Origin: Thermophilibacter provencensis
Lineage (GTDB): Bacteria; Actinomycetota; Coriobacteriia; Coriobacteriales; Atopobiaceae
Length of the DNA stretch: 64,000 nt
Direction of reading: 5' to 3'
Assembly: GCF_900128445.1 (NCBI RefSeq)
Contig: NZ_LT671417.1
Location: forward strand, 2,243,201 to 2,307,200
A model generated the notes under the pieces. That model was given only the letters and a program-made list of their open reading frames with translations, ran no database searches and was not told the DNA's origin. The stretch's first letter is position 1; every line of letters starts with the position of its first letter. Position numbers and translations under genes: made by a program. Below, piece after piece: positions 17,091 to 26,757 of this stretch.

Positions 17091-18893
17091 CTACTCGCCG
17101 CAGTTCCTCCGGCCGAGCTCGGACCACTCGGGCTCCTCGTCGGGCAGGGAGCCCGCGCTCTTGGTGAAGAGCTCGCGCAGGCAGTTGTAGGCCACGATGA
17201 GGCCGAGCACCACGAGCAGAATCGCGAAGACGAGCTGCAGACCCGAGGTGGCGATCACGGCCGCGCCGCTCGCGGAGAGCGCGCTCACGCAGCCGATGAT
17301 GCTCTGGACGAGCGAGGTGAAGGTGCTCACCAGCAGGAAGGCCACGGGCACGTAGAGCATGAAGCCCTTGCGGCCGGTGCACTTGCAGAAGACCGCGAGC
17401 ATGATCATCGTCATGCCGCCGAGCAGCTGGTTGGACGCGCCGAAGAGCGGCCAGATGTTGTTGTAGCCGCCGAAGGCGAGGGCGAGACCCAGCGCCAGCG
17501 TGAGCACGGTGGCCACCCAGGTGTTGGAGAAGAACCTGGCCGCGCCCTCGGCGCCCGCCCCGGCCTCCTCGGCCGCGTCGTTGCTCTTGGCGAAGAACTC
17601 CTGGAAGGAGAGGCGGCCGATGCGCGCCACGGCGTCGACGGACGTGAGCGCGAGCGCGGAGACGCACATCGTCATGAAGACGGTGGCGAGCGTGGAGTCC
17701 ACGCCGAAGGCCGTCATGCCGCGCGCGACGCCCTGCGAGAAGATCTGGAACGGGGTCGCAGCGGCGCCGTTGTTGAGCAGGCCCGTTCCGGCGGTGTTGA
17801 GGTCGGAGAACATGATCGCCGCGAAGACGATGGCGAGCACGCCCACGAAGGACTCGAGCACCATGGCGCCATAGCCCACGGGCAGCGCGTCCTTCTCGCT
17901 CGACACCTGCTTGGAGGAGGTGTTGGTGGAGACGAGGCTGTGGAAGCCGGAGAGCGCGCCGCACGCCACGGAGACGAAGAGCAGCGGGAAGACGTAGCTG
18001 CCCTTGGACGCGAGGGCGCCGAGGTCGGCGACCATCGGGGCAGTCATGGTGGCCTGGCCGCCCGCCCCGAGCACGAAGACCCCGATGACGGCGCACACGA
18101 TCATGACGAGCATCATGATCGAGGTGAGGTAGTCGCGCGGCTGCTTGAGCGTCTGGATGGGCATGGCCGCAGCGAAGAGCAGGTAGACCATGATGACGGC
18201 GAACCAGCCGTTCTTGTCCAGGTAGACCGGGAACTGCATGCCCACGGCGAACATCAGGACGAAGAGGACGACGGCGAGCAGGAGCTCCTTCCACCCGGTG
18301 AGGCCGAAGCGGCGGTTGATCCATCCGAAGGCGATGGCCACGAAGGTGAAGAGGATCGAGATGGTGCCGGCCGCGCCGCCCGCATAGGAGGCGGCGGCGT
18401 CGACGGCGCCCGCGGCGTCGAAGGTCGCCCTGAACGTGCCCGCGACCATGTCGACGAAGGCGGCGATCACGATGATTGTGAAGAGCCAGGAGAAGATCAG
18501 GAACAGGCGTCGGCCGGTGTGGCCGATGTACTTCTCGATGAGCTGGGCGAGCGACTTGCCGTTGTTGCGCATCGAGGCGTAGAGCGCGCCGAAGTCGTGC
18601 ACGGCGCCGAAGAAGATGCCGCCCACGAGGACCCACAGCAGCACCGGCAGCCAGCCGAACATCATCGCGGCGATGGTGCCCGTGACGGGGCCGGCGCCGC
18701 AGATGGAGCTGAACTGGTGCGAGAAGGCCGTGAAGCACGATGCGGGCGAGAAGTTCTTCCCGTCCTCCATGCGACGCGCCGGCGTGATGGCCTCGGCGTC
18801 GATGCCCCACGTGCGCGCGAGCCAGCGGCCGTAGAGCAGGTACCCGGCGACCAGGACCACGGCCGCAACGAGCACGATGACGATTCCGTTCAT
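17091..18893 (-). CDS. cstA: CstA-family carbon starvation transporter
   Basis: A 600-residue integral membrane protein with about 15-17 hydrophobic segments. The N-terminus MNGIVIVLVAAVVLVAGYLL and the motif FSSICGAGPVTGTIAAMMFG are typical of CstA/YjiY. Characterised members import pyruvate or peptides under nutrient limitation. AAGGGGGAAAC precedes the ATG. It is shorter than E. coli CstA (701) but matches the Gram-positive type. The divergent two-component system 212 bp away is a possible regulator (LytTR-type in other bacteria; here OmpR-type), but its putative binding box lies nearer the regulator gene. Confidence 0.9.
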   Translation of the reverse strand: MNGIVIVLVAAVVLVAGYLLYGRWLARTWGIDAEAITPARRMEDGKNFSPASCFTAFSHQFSSICGAGPVTGTIAAMMFGWLPVLLWVLVGGIFFGAVHDFGALYASMRNNGKSLAQLIEKYIGHTGRRLFLIFSWLFTIIVIAAFVDMVAGTFRATFDAAGAVDAAASYAGGAAGTISILFTFVAIAFGWINRRFGLTGWKELLLAVVLFVLMFAVGMQFPVYLDKNGWFAVIMVYLLFAAAMPIQTLKQPRDYLTSIMMLVMIVCAVIGVFVLGAGGQATMTAPMVADLGALASKGSYVFPLLFVSVACGALSGFHSLVSTNTSSKQVSSEKDALPVGYGAMVLESFVGVLAIVFAAIMFSDLNTAGTGLLNNGAAATPFQIFSQGVARGMTAFGVDSTLATVFMTMCVSALALTSVDAVARIGRLSFQEFFAKSNDAAEEAGAGAEGAARFFSNTWVATVLTLALGLALAFGGYNNIWPLFGASNQLLGGMTMIMLAVFCKCTGRKGFMLYVPVAFLLVSTFTSLVQSIIGCVSALSASGAAVIATSGLQLVFAILLVVLGLIVAYNCLRELFTKSAGSLPDEEPEWSELGRRNCGE

Positions 18894-19039
18894 GTTTCCC
18901 CCTTACGCTTGCAGGAACCCCGGACATGTTGCGCGCGCAACATCCGCTCGGACCTCCACGATTCCCACATAGTTCCCGACCGCTAACCGGCAGGAAACAT
19001 GCCGTTCACGGACAGGCATGCCTCCGGCGTCGGCGGCAC

Positions 19040-19083
19040 GTGACGAAACCGTCATGCGAGGACGCGCAGCGCCACCCTATACT
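19040..19083 (+). promoter_or_regulatory. Response-regulator promoter with shared 19-bp box
   Basis: GTGACGAAACCGTCATGCG at 19040-19058 is followed after 19 bp by a good -10 (TATACT, 19078-19083). A 17-of-19 match of the same box lies upstream of the ABC exporter (20969). Its place over the expected -35 suits an activator of the OmpR family. Binding by the adjacent regulator is inferred. Confidence 0.6.
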
Positions 19084-19105
19084 CTGAGGTGACGAAGGGA
19101 GTGCC

Positions 19106-19798
19106 ATGCAGCGCATACTTCTCGCGGAGGATGACCAGCTCATCGTGGAGGGGCTCTCGGAGCTCCTCGCCAACGAGGGCTTTGTCGTTGACTCCTCCCC
19201 CACCCAGGCGGGCGCCGTCGAGCTCGCCTGCCGGCCCGGCGCGGGCTACGCCCTCGCGCTCGTGGACCTCACGCTCGCAGAGGGCAACGGGTTTGCGGTC
19301 TGCAACGCCATCAAGACCGCGGCGCCCGACGTGCCGGTGATCTTCCTCACCGCGGCCGACGACGAGCTCAACACCGTGACGGGCCTCTCCATGGGGGCGG
19401 ACGACTACGTGGCCAAGCCCTTCCGCCCGCGCGAGCTCGTGGCCCGCATCCACGCCGCCATCCGCCGCGCGCACCCCGAGCGCACCGTGCTGCGCCTGGG
19501 GCGGGTTGCCATCGACCCCGACCGCGCGCACGTTGAGCTGGACGGCCAGGAGGTCGCGCTCTCCGCGCTCGAGTACCGGCTGCTGCTCCTCTTTGCCAAG
19601 AACGCGGGACGGCTGGTCACGCGCGACATGATGCGCGAGGCGCTCTGGGACGACGCGGGCGCCTACGTGGAGGAGAACACGCTCTCCGTCTACATCAAGC
19701 GCCTGCGCGACAAGCTCGAGGACGACCCGTCCGACCCGCAGCTCATCGTCACCGTCCGCGGCCTGGGGTACCGTGCCGGCGGGGAGGGCGCGGCGTGA
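19106..19798 (+). CDS. OmpR-family response regulator of the FtsX-exporter locus
   Basis: The product has 230 residues. The receiver has the acidic pair in LLAEDDQLIVEG, the phospho-acceptor in LVDLTLAEGNG and the Lys in YVAKPFRP. The winged-helix domain ends VTVRGLGYRAGG. The gene overlaps the kinase start (GTGA). This arrangement (regulator, kinase, FtsX exporter) is that of BceRS-BceAB and related antimicrobial-peptide detoxification modules. Confidence 0.9.
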   Translation: MQRILLAEDDQLIVEGLSELLANEGFVVDSSPTQAGAVELACRPGAGYALALVDLTLAEGNGFAVCNAIKTAAPDVPVIFLTAADDELNTVTGLSMGADDYVAKPFRPRELVARIHAAIRRAHPERTVLRLGRVAIDPDRAHVELDGQEVALSALEYRLLLLFAKNAGRLVTRDMMREALWDDAGAYVEENTLSVYIKRLRDKLEDDPSDPQLIVTVRGLGYRAGGEGAA

Positions 19799-20847
19799 TC
19801 GGAAGGAACCGCGAGGTGCTCCGGACCGTCGCGGCGTTTCTCGCCGTGGGAGCGGCGTGCGCGCTCGCGGCCTGGCTCGCCGTGGGCGCCGAGGCGGCGG
19901 CCTGCGTCGGGTGCGCGACGGCGGCGCTGCTCGCCGTCCTGCTCCTCGCGACCAGGGCCCGCTACCGCGCGCTCGCGCGGCTCGCGGAGCAGGTGGACGA
20001 GGTGCTGCACGGCGGGCGCGACGTGAGCTTCGAGCGCATGCGCGAGGGGGAGCTCGCGATCCTCGCCTCCGAGCTCGACAAGATGAGGAGCAGGCTCACC
20101 CTCGCCGCCGAGGACCTCGAACGCGAGAAGAACGCGCTTGCCGACGCGCTGGCCGACATATCGCACCAGCTCAAGACCCCGCTCACCTCGCTCGGCCTCA
20201 TGACGTCGCTCGTGCGCGGCCGGCTCGCCGCCGCAGGCGGGCACGAGGCGGAGGTCGCGCGGCTGCGCACGATGGAGCGTCTCGAGGACCGCGTGGAGTG
20301 GCTCGTCTCGTCCCTGCTCAAGCTCGCGCGCATCGACGCCGGCGCGGTGAGGCTCGCGCGGACCCGCGTGGACGGAGCGGAGCTCGTCCGGCACGCCGCC
20401 GAGCCGCTCGCCGTGGCCTTCGACCTCGCGGACGTGGCGCTCGTGTGCGACGTGCGCCCGGGCGCCGGCTTTGAGGGGGACCTCGCCTGGACCGCCGAGG
20501 CGCTCGAGAACGTCCTCAAGAACTGCCTCGAGCACACGCCCCCCGGCGGCGAGGTACGCGTAAGCTGCACGGAGGACGCGCTCGCCTTCCGCCTGCGCGT
20601 CGAGGACACGGGGCCCGGCATCCCCGAGCGGGACCTCCCGCACGTGTTCGAGCGCTTCTATCGCGGCGCCCCCGCTCCCGGCGCGGCGGCCGTGCCGGGC
20701 GGCTCCGAGGTCGACCCCGCCGGCGTGGGCATCGGCCTCGCGCTCGCGCGAAGCCTCGTGACGGCGCAGGGCGGCTCCATCCGCGCCGGCAACGCGCCCG
20801 GCGGCGGGGCGCGCTTCGACATCGTCTTCTTCAGGGCCACGGTGTGA
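19795..20847 (+). CDS. Sensor histidine kinase of the FtsX-exporter locus
   Basis: The product has 350 residues. Two helices at about 8-28 and 31-52 are separated by only a few residues, so there is no sensor domain outside the cell. The H-box is ISHQLKTPLTSLGLM, the N-box ENVLKNCLEHTPPGG, the G1 box VEDTGPGIPE and the G2 box GVGIGLALARSLV; all are intact. The GTG start overlaps the regulator stop. The lack of an outside domain is typical of BceS-like kinases that sense through the exporter. Confidence 0.9.
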   Translation: MIGRNREVLRTVAAFLAVGAACALAAWLAVGAEAAACVGCATAALLAVLLLATRARYRALARLAEQVDEVLHGGRDVSFERMREGELAILASELDKMRSRLTLAAEDLEREKNALADALADISHQLKTPLTSLGLMTSLVRGRLAAAGGHEAEVARLRTMERLEDRVEWLVSSLLKLARIDAGAVRLARTRVDGAELVRHAAEPLAVAFDLADVALVCDVRPGAGFEGDLAWTAEALENVLKNCLEHTPPGGEVRVSCTEDALAFRLRVEDTGPGIPERDLPHVFERFYRGAPAPGAAAVPGGSEVDPAGVGIGLALARSLVTAQGGSIRAGNAPGGGARFDIVFFRATV

Positions 20848-20865
20848 CGCGAGCGGCGTGCAAGG

Positions 20866-20963
20866 CGTGCGAAGGGGGCAGCGTGCAAAGGGGACAGTCA
20901 CTTTTGCACACAAGCACCTGTGCAAAAGTGACTGTCCCCTTTGCACGCTGCCCCCTTCGCACG
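20866..20963. repeat. Family B palindromic repeat, copy B1 (extended)
   Basis: A perfect inverted repeat with 45-bp arms (20866-20910, 20919-20963) and an 8-nt loop. The inner unit carries GTGCAAAGGGGACAGTCAC; an outer unit CGTGCGAAGGGGGCAG is fused to it. It separates the two-component genes from the exporter genes and ends 5 bp before the promoter box at 20969. Confidence 0.92.
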
Positions 20964-20968
20964 GCCGG

Positions 20969-20987
20969 GTGACGAATCCGTCACGCG
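20969..20987 (+). promoter_or_regulatory. Second copy of the 19-bp regulatory box
   Basis: GTGACGAATCCGTCACGCG differs from the box at 19040 at two positions. It is itself a partial inverted repeat (GTGACG ... CGTCAC). It lies 69 bp before the TTG start of the exporter ATPase. A -10 is not clear here; CATCATAG at 21017 is a weak candidate. Confidence 0.55.
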
Positions 20988-21055
20988 CGCGTCATCGCGG
21001 CGCCGGGATCCTCTGCCATCATAGGGTCAACCGAGAAGGAACCGAGGAGGGACGA

Positions 21056-21736
<681 letters not shown>

Positions 21737-21738
21737 CC

Positions 21739-24700
21739 GTGGCGACCAACAGGCCGTGCAAAGGGGACAGGCACTTTTGCACGCGTAGCCGTGCAAAAGT
21801 GCCTGTCCCCTTTGCACGGTCCGTGTTCGTGAGGTACACGCTCCGCTCGCTCGCGGCCAACCGGGTGCGGACCGCCGTCACCGTTGTGGGCATCGCGCTC
21901 GCGACGGGCCTGCTCATGGCCGTGCTCACGAGCGTGACGAGCCTCCAGAACGGCCTCGCCAACCAGAGCCGCGAGAGCGGCGGCGTCTGGCAGGTGGAGT
22001 TCAGGGAGACCGACGACGGCGAGCTCCAGGCCCTGCGCGACGCCGCCGGCGATCTGCTCGACCGGCTCGCCCTTCGACGGGACCTCGGGGCCGCGCCCTT
22101 CTCCGCCGAGGACGCGGAGCGCCGGGGCACCTACCTCTCGGTGCTGACGCTCCCCGAGGAGCAGGGCGGCACGGCCCGCGCCAGGGGCGACCTCGACTAC
22201 GAGGTGACGCCCGCGCCCACGCTCGCGTCAGGGCGGCTCCCCGAGAGGGACGGCGAGATAGCCCTGGACTCCGGCCTCATGGGGGCCGAGCTCGCTGAGG
22301 GCGCCTCGGAGCTCCCCGGCACGGAGGCGGGCGTGTCGGCGGACGGGCCGATCGAGGTGGGCTCCACGGTCACGCTCTCCCTCGGCAGGCGCGTCGCCCA
22401 CTTCGAGGACGGCACGAGCCAGGAGGTCGGCGCGGAGACCGGAGTGATGTACCAGAGCGTCATCGAGGGGACCGACCCCGACGGCACCCCCAACGTCGAG
22501 CCCGTCCAGATCGCCGAGACCCTCGATGGCGTCTCCGCGCCGCGCTCCTACACCGTCGTCGGGTTCGTCGAGCCCGACTGGTCACTCCCGGGCACCGTGG
22601 CCTACGTGAGCCCCGACGACACGGGCGGCGCCGCCTCGACGCGCGCCGACGCGTACTTCTCGACAAGCTGCGCGAGCCACGAGGAGCTCACCTCCCTCGT
22701 GAATACCGTGCGCCCCGCCGCGGGCGCACGGCCCACGGTCCTGAACGGCGGCCTTCTCGCCTACGAGGGGCTCACGGGAGACCGGCGCGTCTTCGACAGC
22801 CTCGGCATGTTCGCGGCCACGCTCGCGACGGTGATCGTCGTCGCCGCCGTGAGCCTCATCTCGAACGCCTTCACCATCTCCGTCTCGGAGCGCACGCGCC
22901 AGTTCGGCCTGCTCTCCTCGCTCGGCGCCTCACGGCGCCAGCTGAGGGGCGCCGTCCTCGTGGAGGCGGGGGCGCTCGGGCTCGTGGGTATACCGCTCGG
23001 CGTGGCGCTCGGAATCGCGGGCGCCGCGGCCGCCTTCGCCGTCACCGGCACCGGCTGGGCGCGCATCGTGGGGACCGACACCGCCGTGACGCTCGTCGTG
23101 CGCCCGTGGTGCCTCTGGCTCACGGTGCTTCTCGCCTCCGCGACGCTGCTCGTGAGCGCCGCGGTGCCGGCACTCCGCGCGGGACGCGTCTCCGCCGTCG
23201 ACGCCATCCGCGGCTCGCGCGACGTCCGGCCGGGCAGGCGGCTGCGCCGCGCCTTCTCGCGCCGTCGCCGCGCCATGGACGACTTCTCGGAGGACGGCAG
23301 CAGGCCGCGCGGGCTCGCAGCGCGCCTCGGCGGCGTCCCGGCGTTCCTCGCGCGGCGCACGCTCGCCGCCAGCGCGGGCAAGGCGCGCGTGGCCGTGGTC
23401 TCCCTCGCCGTCTCGGTGGCGCTGCTCGTGACGGCGGGCGTGACGGGAGACATGCTCTCGGGCGCGACGGGCGCGGGCCCCCTCACCATGACGGGCTACG
23501 ACCTCGAGCTCGTGGCCGCCGACGAATCCGACGCGCTGGAGGCCCCCGAGCGCTCCGCAGTCCTCGACGGGGCGGACGAGGCGCTCGAGGAGATCGCCGC
23601 GCTCGACGGCGTCGAGGGCGCCGCCTACGTCTGCGAGTCGTCGACGACCGTGCGCCTCTCGGGAGGGCTTCTCGGCTGGAACGCGTCCGCGGACGCGGGC
23701 GGGGAGCTCTCGGGCAGCCTCGCCGTCGCCGCGGACGGGATCGCCACCGCGAACGTGCACCTCGTCGACGACGCCACCTGGCGCGCGCTCGCGGAGGCAG
23801 GGCACGTCTCCCCCGAGGCGGCCGACCCCGCGCGCCTCTCCGCCCTGCTCGTCGGAACCGTGGACGTAAACGACGGGGTTCGCTACGGCACGCGCCAGGC
23901 GCTAGCCGCCGGAACGACGGGCACCGTCGAGCTCCTCGTCCTCGAGGGCAGGGAGGGCTATGACGACCCCCTCGTCTCCTGGGGGCTCGACGAGGCGAGC
24001 GCCTACTACCCGCCGCTCTCGGGGTCGGACGGCGCCGAGGGTATCGAGCTCCCCGTGAGCGAGGTCGCGAGCGTCGTCGCGGAGGTTCCCACGACCGTGG
24101 TCCCCGACGACCTCGGGAGGGACTTTCCCGTGGCGGCGGCGCAGATGCGCGCGCAGTTCCCCACGCTCGTGATGCCCGCCCGGGCGGTCCGCGCGTCCGC
24201 GAGCGCCCTCGGGGCGCTTCGCCAGGGTCGCCAGACGACCTGGGCGTACTTCTACGCGCGCCTCGCCGAGGGTGCCGACGCCTCCCAGGCGCTGAGGGGG
24301 ATGACCGACGTCGCGACCGGCCTGCCCGGCGTGGAGTCGCTCGGGACCACCAACCTCGCCGCCGTCCAGCGCGACGCCCGCGCGGTGTCGTTCACGGTGC
24401 GCGTCTTCCTGTACTGCTTCGCCGCCATTCTCGCCCTCATCGCGGTGGCCAACGTCTTCAACACCATCGCCTCGGGCATGATGCTGCGCGCGCGCGAGTT
24501 CGCCGCGCTGCGCTCCGCCGGCATGGGCGAGCGCGCGTTCCGGCGGATGATCCTCGTGGAGTGCGCCGATTACGCGCTGCGCGGGCTCGCGCTCGGCGCC
24601 TTGCTCTCTCTCGTCGTGGAGCTCTTCCTGTGGCAGGCGATGTCGCTCTCCGTGAGCGGGATCACGCCCGCGGTGCCCTGGGCGCACATCGCCATGGCGT

Positions 24701-24801
24701 TTGCCCTGGTGGTGGCCGTCCTCGCCGCAAGCGCCATCTACGCGCTCAGGAAAACGCACGCGATGAACCTCGTGGAGGCGCTGCGCGCCGACGCGCTCTA
24801 G
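21739..24801 (+). CDS. Large FtsX-type ABC permease (BceB-like), with translated repeat at N-terminus
   Basis: A 1020-residue permease with two FtsX modules. Helices lie near the N-terminus, around residues 365-455 and 490-510, again near 555-575, and in the last 150 residues; large extracytoplasmic regions lie between them. GTG 21739 has GAGG at ideal spacing. Reading from it, codons 6-27 are repeat B2, followed by the family-like start VFVRYTLRSLAANRVRT. Alternative GTG codons at 21823 and 21829 follow the repeat directly but lack any Shine-Dalgarno. Its partner ATPase lies upstream with a 2-bp gap. The substrate is probably an antimicrobial peptide, inferred from the module. Confidence 0.85.
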   Translation: MATNRPCKGDRHFCTRSRAKVPVPFARSVFVRYTLRSLAANRVRTAVTVVGIALATGLLMAVLTSVTSLQNGLANQSRESGGVWQVEFRETDDGELQALRDAAGDLLDRLALRRDLGAAPFSAEDAERRGTYLSVLTLPEEQGGTARARGDLDYEVTPAPTLASGRLPERDGEIALDSGLMGAELAEGASELPGTEAGVSADGPIEVGSTVTLSLGRRVAHFEDGTSQEVGAETGVMYQSVIEGTDPDGTPNVEPVQIAETLDGVSAPRSYTVVGFVEPDWSLPGTVAYVSPDDTGGAASTRADAYFSTSCASHEELTSLVNTVRPAAGARPTVLNGGLLAYEGLTGDRRVFDSLGMFAATLATVIVVAAVSLISNAFTISVSERTRQFGLLSSLGASRRQLRGAVLVEAGALGLVGIPLGVALGIAGAAAAFAVTGTGWARIVGTDTAVTLVVRPWCLWLTVLLASATLLVSAAVPALRAGRVSAVDAIRGSRDVRPGRRLRRAFSRRRRAMDDFSEDGSRPRGLAARLGGVPAFLARRTLAASAGKARVAVVSLAVSVALLVTAGVTGDMLSGATGAGPLTMTGYDLELVAADESDALEAPERSAVLDGADEALEEIAALDGVEGAAYVCESSTTVRLSGGLLGWNASADAGGELSGSLAVAADGIATANVHLVDDATWRALAEAGHVSPEAADPARLSALLVGTVDVNDGVRYGTRQALAAGTTGTVELLVLEGREGYDDPLVSWGLDEASAYYPPLSGSDGAEGIELPVSEVASVVAEVPTTVVPDDLGRDFPVAAAQMRAQFPTLVMPARAVRASASALGALRQGRQTTWAYFYARLAEGADASQALRGMTDVATGLPGVESLGTTNLAAVQRDARAVSFTVRVFLYCFAAILALIAVANVFNTIASGMMLRAREFAALRSAGMGERAFRRMILVECADYALRGLALGALLSLVVELFLWQAMSLSVSGITPAVPWAHIAMAFALVVAVLAASAIYALRKTHAMNLVEALRADAL
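21754..21819. repeat. Family B palindromic repeat, copy B2, inside coding sequence
   Basis: Arms 21754-21783 and 21790-21819 match over 30 bp around the loop CGTAGC. The element is 66 bp, exactly 22 codons, and begins at a codon boundary of the permease frame that opens at 21739. It encodes PCKGDRHFCTRSRAKVPVPF and two more residues. It has no stop in this frame. Confidence 0.9.
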
Positions 24802-24813
24802 CCCGACACAGGC

Positions 24814-24884
24814 GACCTGACAAAGGTGACAGGGTCGTCTGTCATGTTTTTCATGACAGACGACCCTGTCACCTTTGTCAGGTC
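24814..24884. repeat. Family A palindromic repeat, copy A4
   Basis: Perfect 33-bp arms (24814-24846, 24852-24884) with a T-rich loop. The core is GACAAAGGTGACAGGGTCGT. It sits after the permease stop and before the HAD gene promoter. Confidence 0.92.
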
Positions 24885-24903
24885 CGCGGTGGAGGTCCTG
24901 CGA

Positions 24904-24909
24904 TACAAT
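24904..24909 (+). promoter_or_regulatory. Putative -10 of the HAD gene
   Basis: TACAAT lies 35 bp before the ATG at 24945; the -35 would fall in or next to the end of repeat A4, with no clear match. Confidence 0.4.
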
Positions 24910-24944
24910 GCGGCCTCGAACGAGACTCAGGCGAGAGGAACCCT

Positions 24945-25607
24945 ATGCAGACGCCCCGGGCGGTTATCTTCGACATGGACGGAACGCTCGTCGACACCGA
25001 GCGCGTGAGCCAGACGGCATGGCGTCGCGCGGCGTCCGACCTCGGTATCGAGGTCCCCGAGCGCATCTGGGACGCCTTCGTCGGCTGCAGCATGCCCGAC
25101 GCCCGAGCGATGATCGACGCCGAGTTCGGCAACCCCGCCCTCACCGACCGGCTCTTCTCGCGCCAGCACGATCTCTACTTCGTCATTCGCGAGCAGAGCC
25201 TCGAGCCCTGCGAGGGCGCGCTCGACGCACTCCGGGCGCTCGCGGACGCCGGCATGACGCTCGCGCTGGCCACCTCCACCGCCCGCGAGCACGCCCTGCC
25301 CCTCATGGAGCGCTTCGGGATGACGCCGTTCTTCTCGTCCATGACCTTTGGAGACCAGATCGAGCACGCCAAGCCGGCGCCCGACATCTACCTCGAGGCA
25401 GCCAGCCGGCTTGGCATCGACCCCATCAGCTGCGCCGCCGTGGAGGACTCGGTCAACGGGGCGCTCGCCGCCTGCGCAGCGGGCATGACCACCTACCTCG
25501 TGCCCGAGTGGGCCACCCCCACGCCCGAGGTCATCGAGAGGTGCGCCGCAGTGCTGGGAAGCCTGCGCGAGCTCCCCGCCGCCGTGCTGGGCCGGAGCCC
25601 TCGCTAG
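24945..25607 (+). CDS. HAD-superfamily phosphatase, beta-phosphoglucomutase-like
   Basis: The product has 220 residues. Motif I is FDMDGTLVDTE (nucleophile and acid-base Asp), motif II is the Thr of LATSTAREH, motif III is the Lys of HAKPAPDIY, and motif IV is VEDSVNG. A helical cap lies between residues 20 and 85. These define subfamily I HAD enzymes such as beta-phosphoglucomutase and sugar-phosphate phosphatases. The substrate cannot be told from sequence alone. ATG follows GAGAGGAAC. It is a single-gene unit. Confidence 0.88.
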   Translation: MQTPRAVIFDMDGTLVDTERVSQTAWRRAASDLGIEVPERIWDAFVGCSMPDARAMIDAEFGNPALTDRLFSRQHDLYFVIREQSLEPCEGALDALRALADAGMTLALATSTAREHALPLMERFGMTPFFSSMTFGDQIEHAKPAPDIYLEAASRLGIDPISCAAVEDSVNGALAACAAGMTTYLVPEWATPTPEVIERCAAVLGSLRELPAAVLGRSPR

Positions 25608-25685
25608 GCGAGAAGGGCGGGCCGGGCGCCCTCGACAGGAGGGACGACCCAAGCCCGCCCAAAGCGGAACTCGAGAAAGCGGGGG

Positions 25686-26636
25686 CTACTTCTGCGGGGA
25701 CGCAGGCGGGACCTTGGAGCCCTCGTTCGCCTGCCCGGCCGCGAGCATCTGCTCGAACATGCCCGCGGTCTGCGTGAAGTCGCTCGGCAGCACCACGGTG
25801 GACGCCTTGCCGGTCTTGGCGAACTCACCCATCATCTCGGTCCACTGCGTGAACATGAAGAGCTGGTTGGCCTCGGCCGCGGAGACGCCCGTCTCCTGGA
25901 TCGTGGCGAGGGAGTCGGAGATGCCGGCGGCGATGGCCTTGCGCTGGTTGGCGATGCCCTCGCCGGACTTCTCCATGGCCTCGGCCTCGGCCTGGGCCTC
26001 GGTCACGCGGCGGATGCGGTCTGCCTCGGCCAGGTCCTGCGCCGCCGCCTTCGTGCGCTGTGCGGCGTTGATCTGGTTCATCGAGTCCTCGACCTCGGCG
26101 GGCAGCGCGATCTTGGTGATCAGCGTCGAGACGAGCGTGAAGCCGTAGGCGGTCATCTGCTCGGACACGGTGTCGTTGACGTCACGCGCGATGTCGTCCT
26201 TCTTGGCAAAGACCTCGTCGAGCGTGTAGACGGGGATCGACGAGCGCAGCGCGTCGGTGATGAAGTCGCGCATCTGCGCCACCGGCTGCTGGAGCATGTA
26301 GTAGCTCTTGTACACGCCGGACTGCTGCGGGGTGGCACCCGTCTCGTAGCTCACGTGGTACTGCGCGGAGACCTCGAGGCCAATGGTGACGTTGTCCTGC
26401 GTCTTGACGTCGATGTTAAAGCCGTTCTTCATCGTGCGCAGAGAGACCGTGGCGGCCTTGCGGTCCACGAACGGAATCTTGGCGTGGAAGCCCGCGCCAA
26501 CGATGCGGTGGAACTTGCCCAGGCGCTCGATGATCACGGCGTGCTGCTGCTTGACCACATAGAACAGGTTGCCCGTGACGAGGCCTACGATCAAGAACAC
26601 AACAAGGACGAGAAGAACGAAGCCGAAGAGCTCCAT
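25686..26636 (-). CDS. SPFH/Band 7 (stomatin-like) membrane-anchored protein
   Basis: A 316-residue protein with a hydrophobic N-terminal anchor (about 3-25), an SPFH domain (about 28-190) and a long Ala/Glu/Gln-rich coiled coil. The motif VVKQQHAVIIERLGKFHRIV is typical of YbbK/QmcA-like proteins, which oligomerise on the membrane and scaffold proteases or microdomains. ATG 26636 is favoured: AGGGAGTGACC gives good spacing, while the GTG at 26642 overlaps the site itself. No NfeD partner gene adjoins. Confidence 0.88.
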   Translation of the reverse strand: MELFGFVLLVLVVFLIVGLVTGNLFYVVKQQHAVIIERLGKFHRIVGAGFHAKIPFVDRKAATVSLRTMKNGFNIDVKTQDNVTIGLEVSAQYHVSYETGATPQQSGVYKSYYMLQQPVAQMRDFITDALRSSIPVYTLDEVFAKKDDIARDVNDTVSEQMTAYGFTLVSTLITKIALPAEVEDSMNQINAAQRTKAAAQDLAEADRIRRVTEAQAEAEAMEKSGEGIANQRKAIAAGISDSLATIQETGVSAAEANQLFMFTQWTEMMGEFAKTGKASTVVLPSDFTQTAGMFEQMLAAGQANEGSKVPPASPQK

Positions 26637-26757
26637 GGTCACTCCCTAGAACGGCCAATAGGTTCCTCTCAGCATACCCATCTGGCCGGACAACAATATA
26701 CTGGGAGCAGAGTTTTTACCGTGAGCTGGCATTTCCGCCGGATGGAGGGAGCCTCCC

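Noticed and set aside
20858-21055. Longer N-terminus for the exporter ATPase running through repeat B1
   Set aside because: Unlike repeat B2, there is a strong ribosome site (GAGGAGG) after the repeat at the TTG 21056, exactly where family homology starts.
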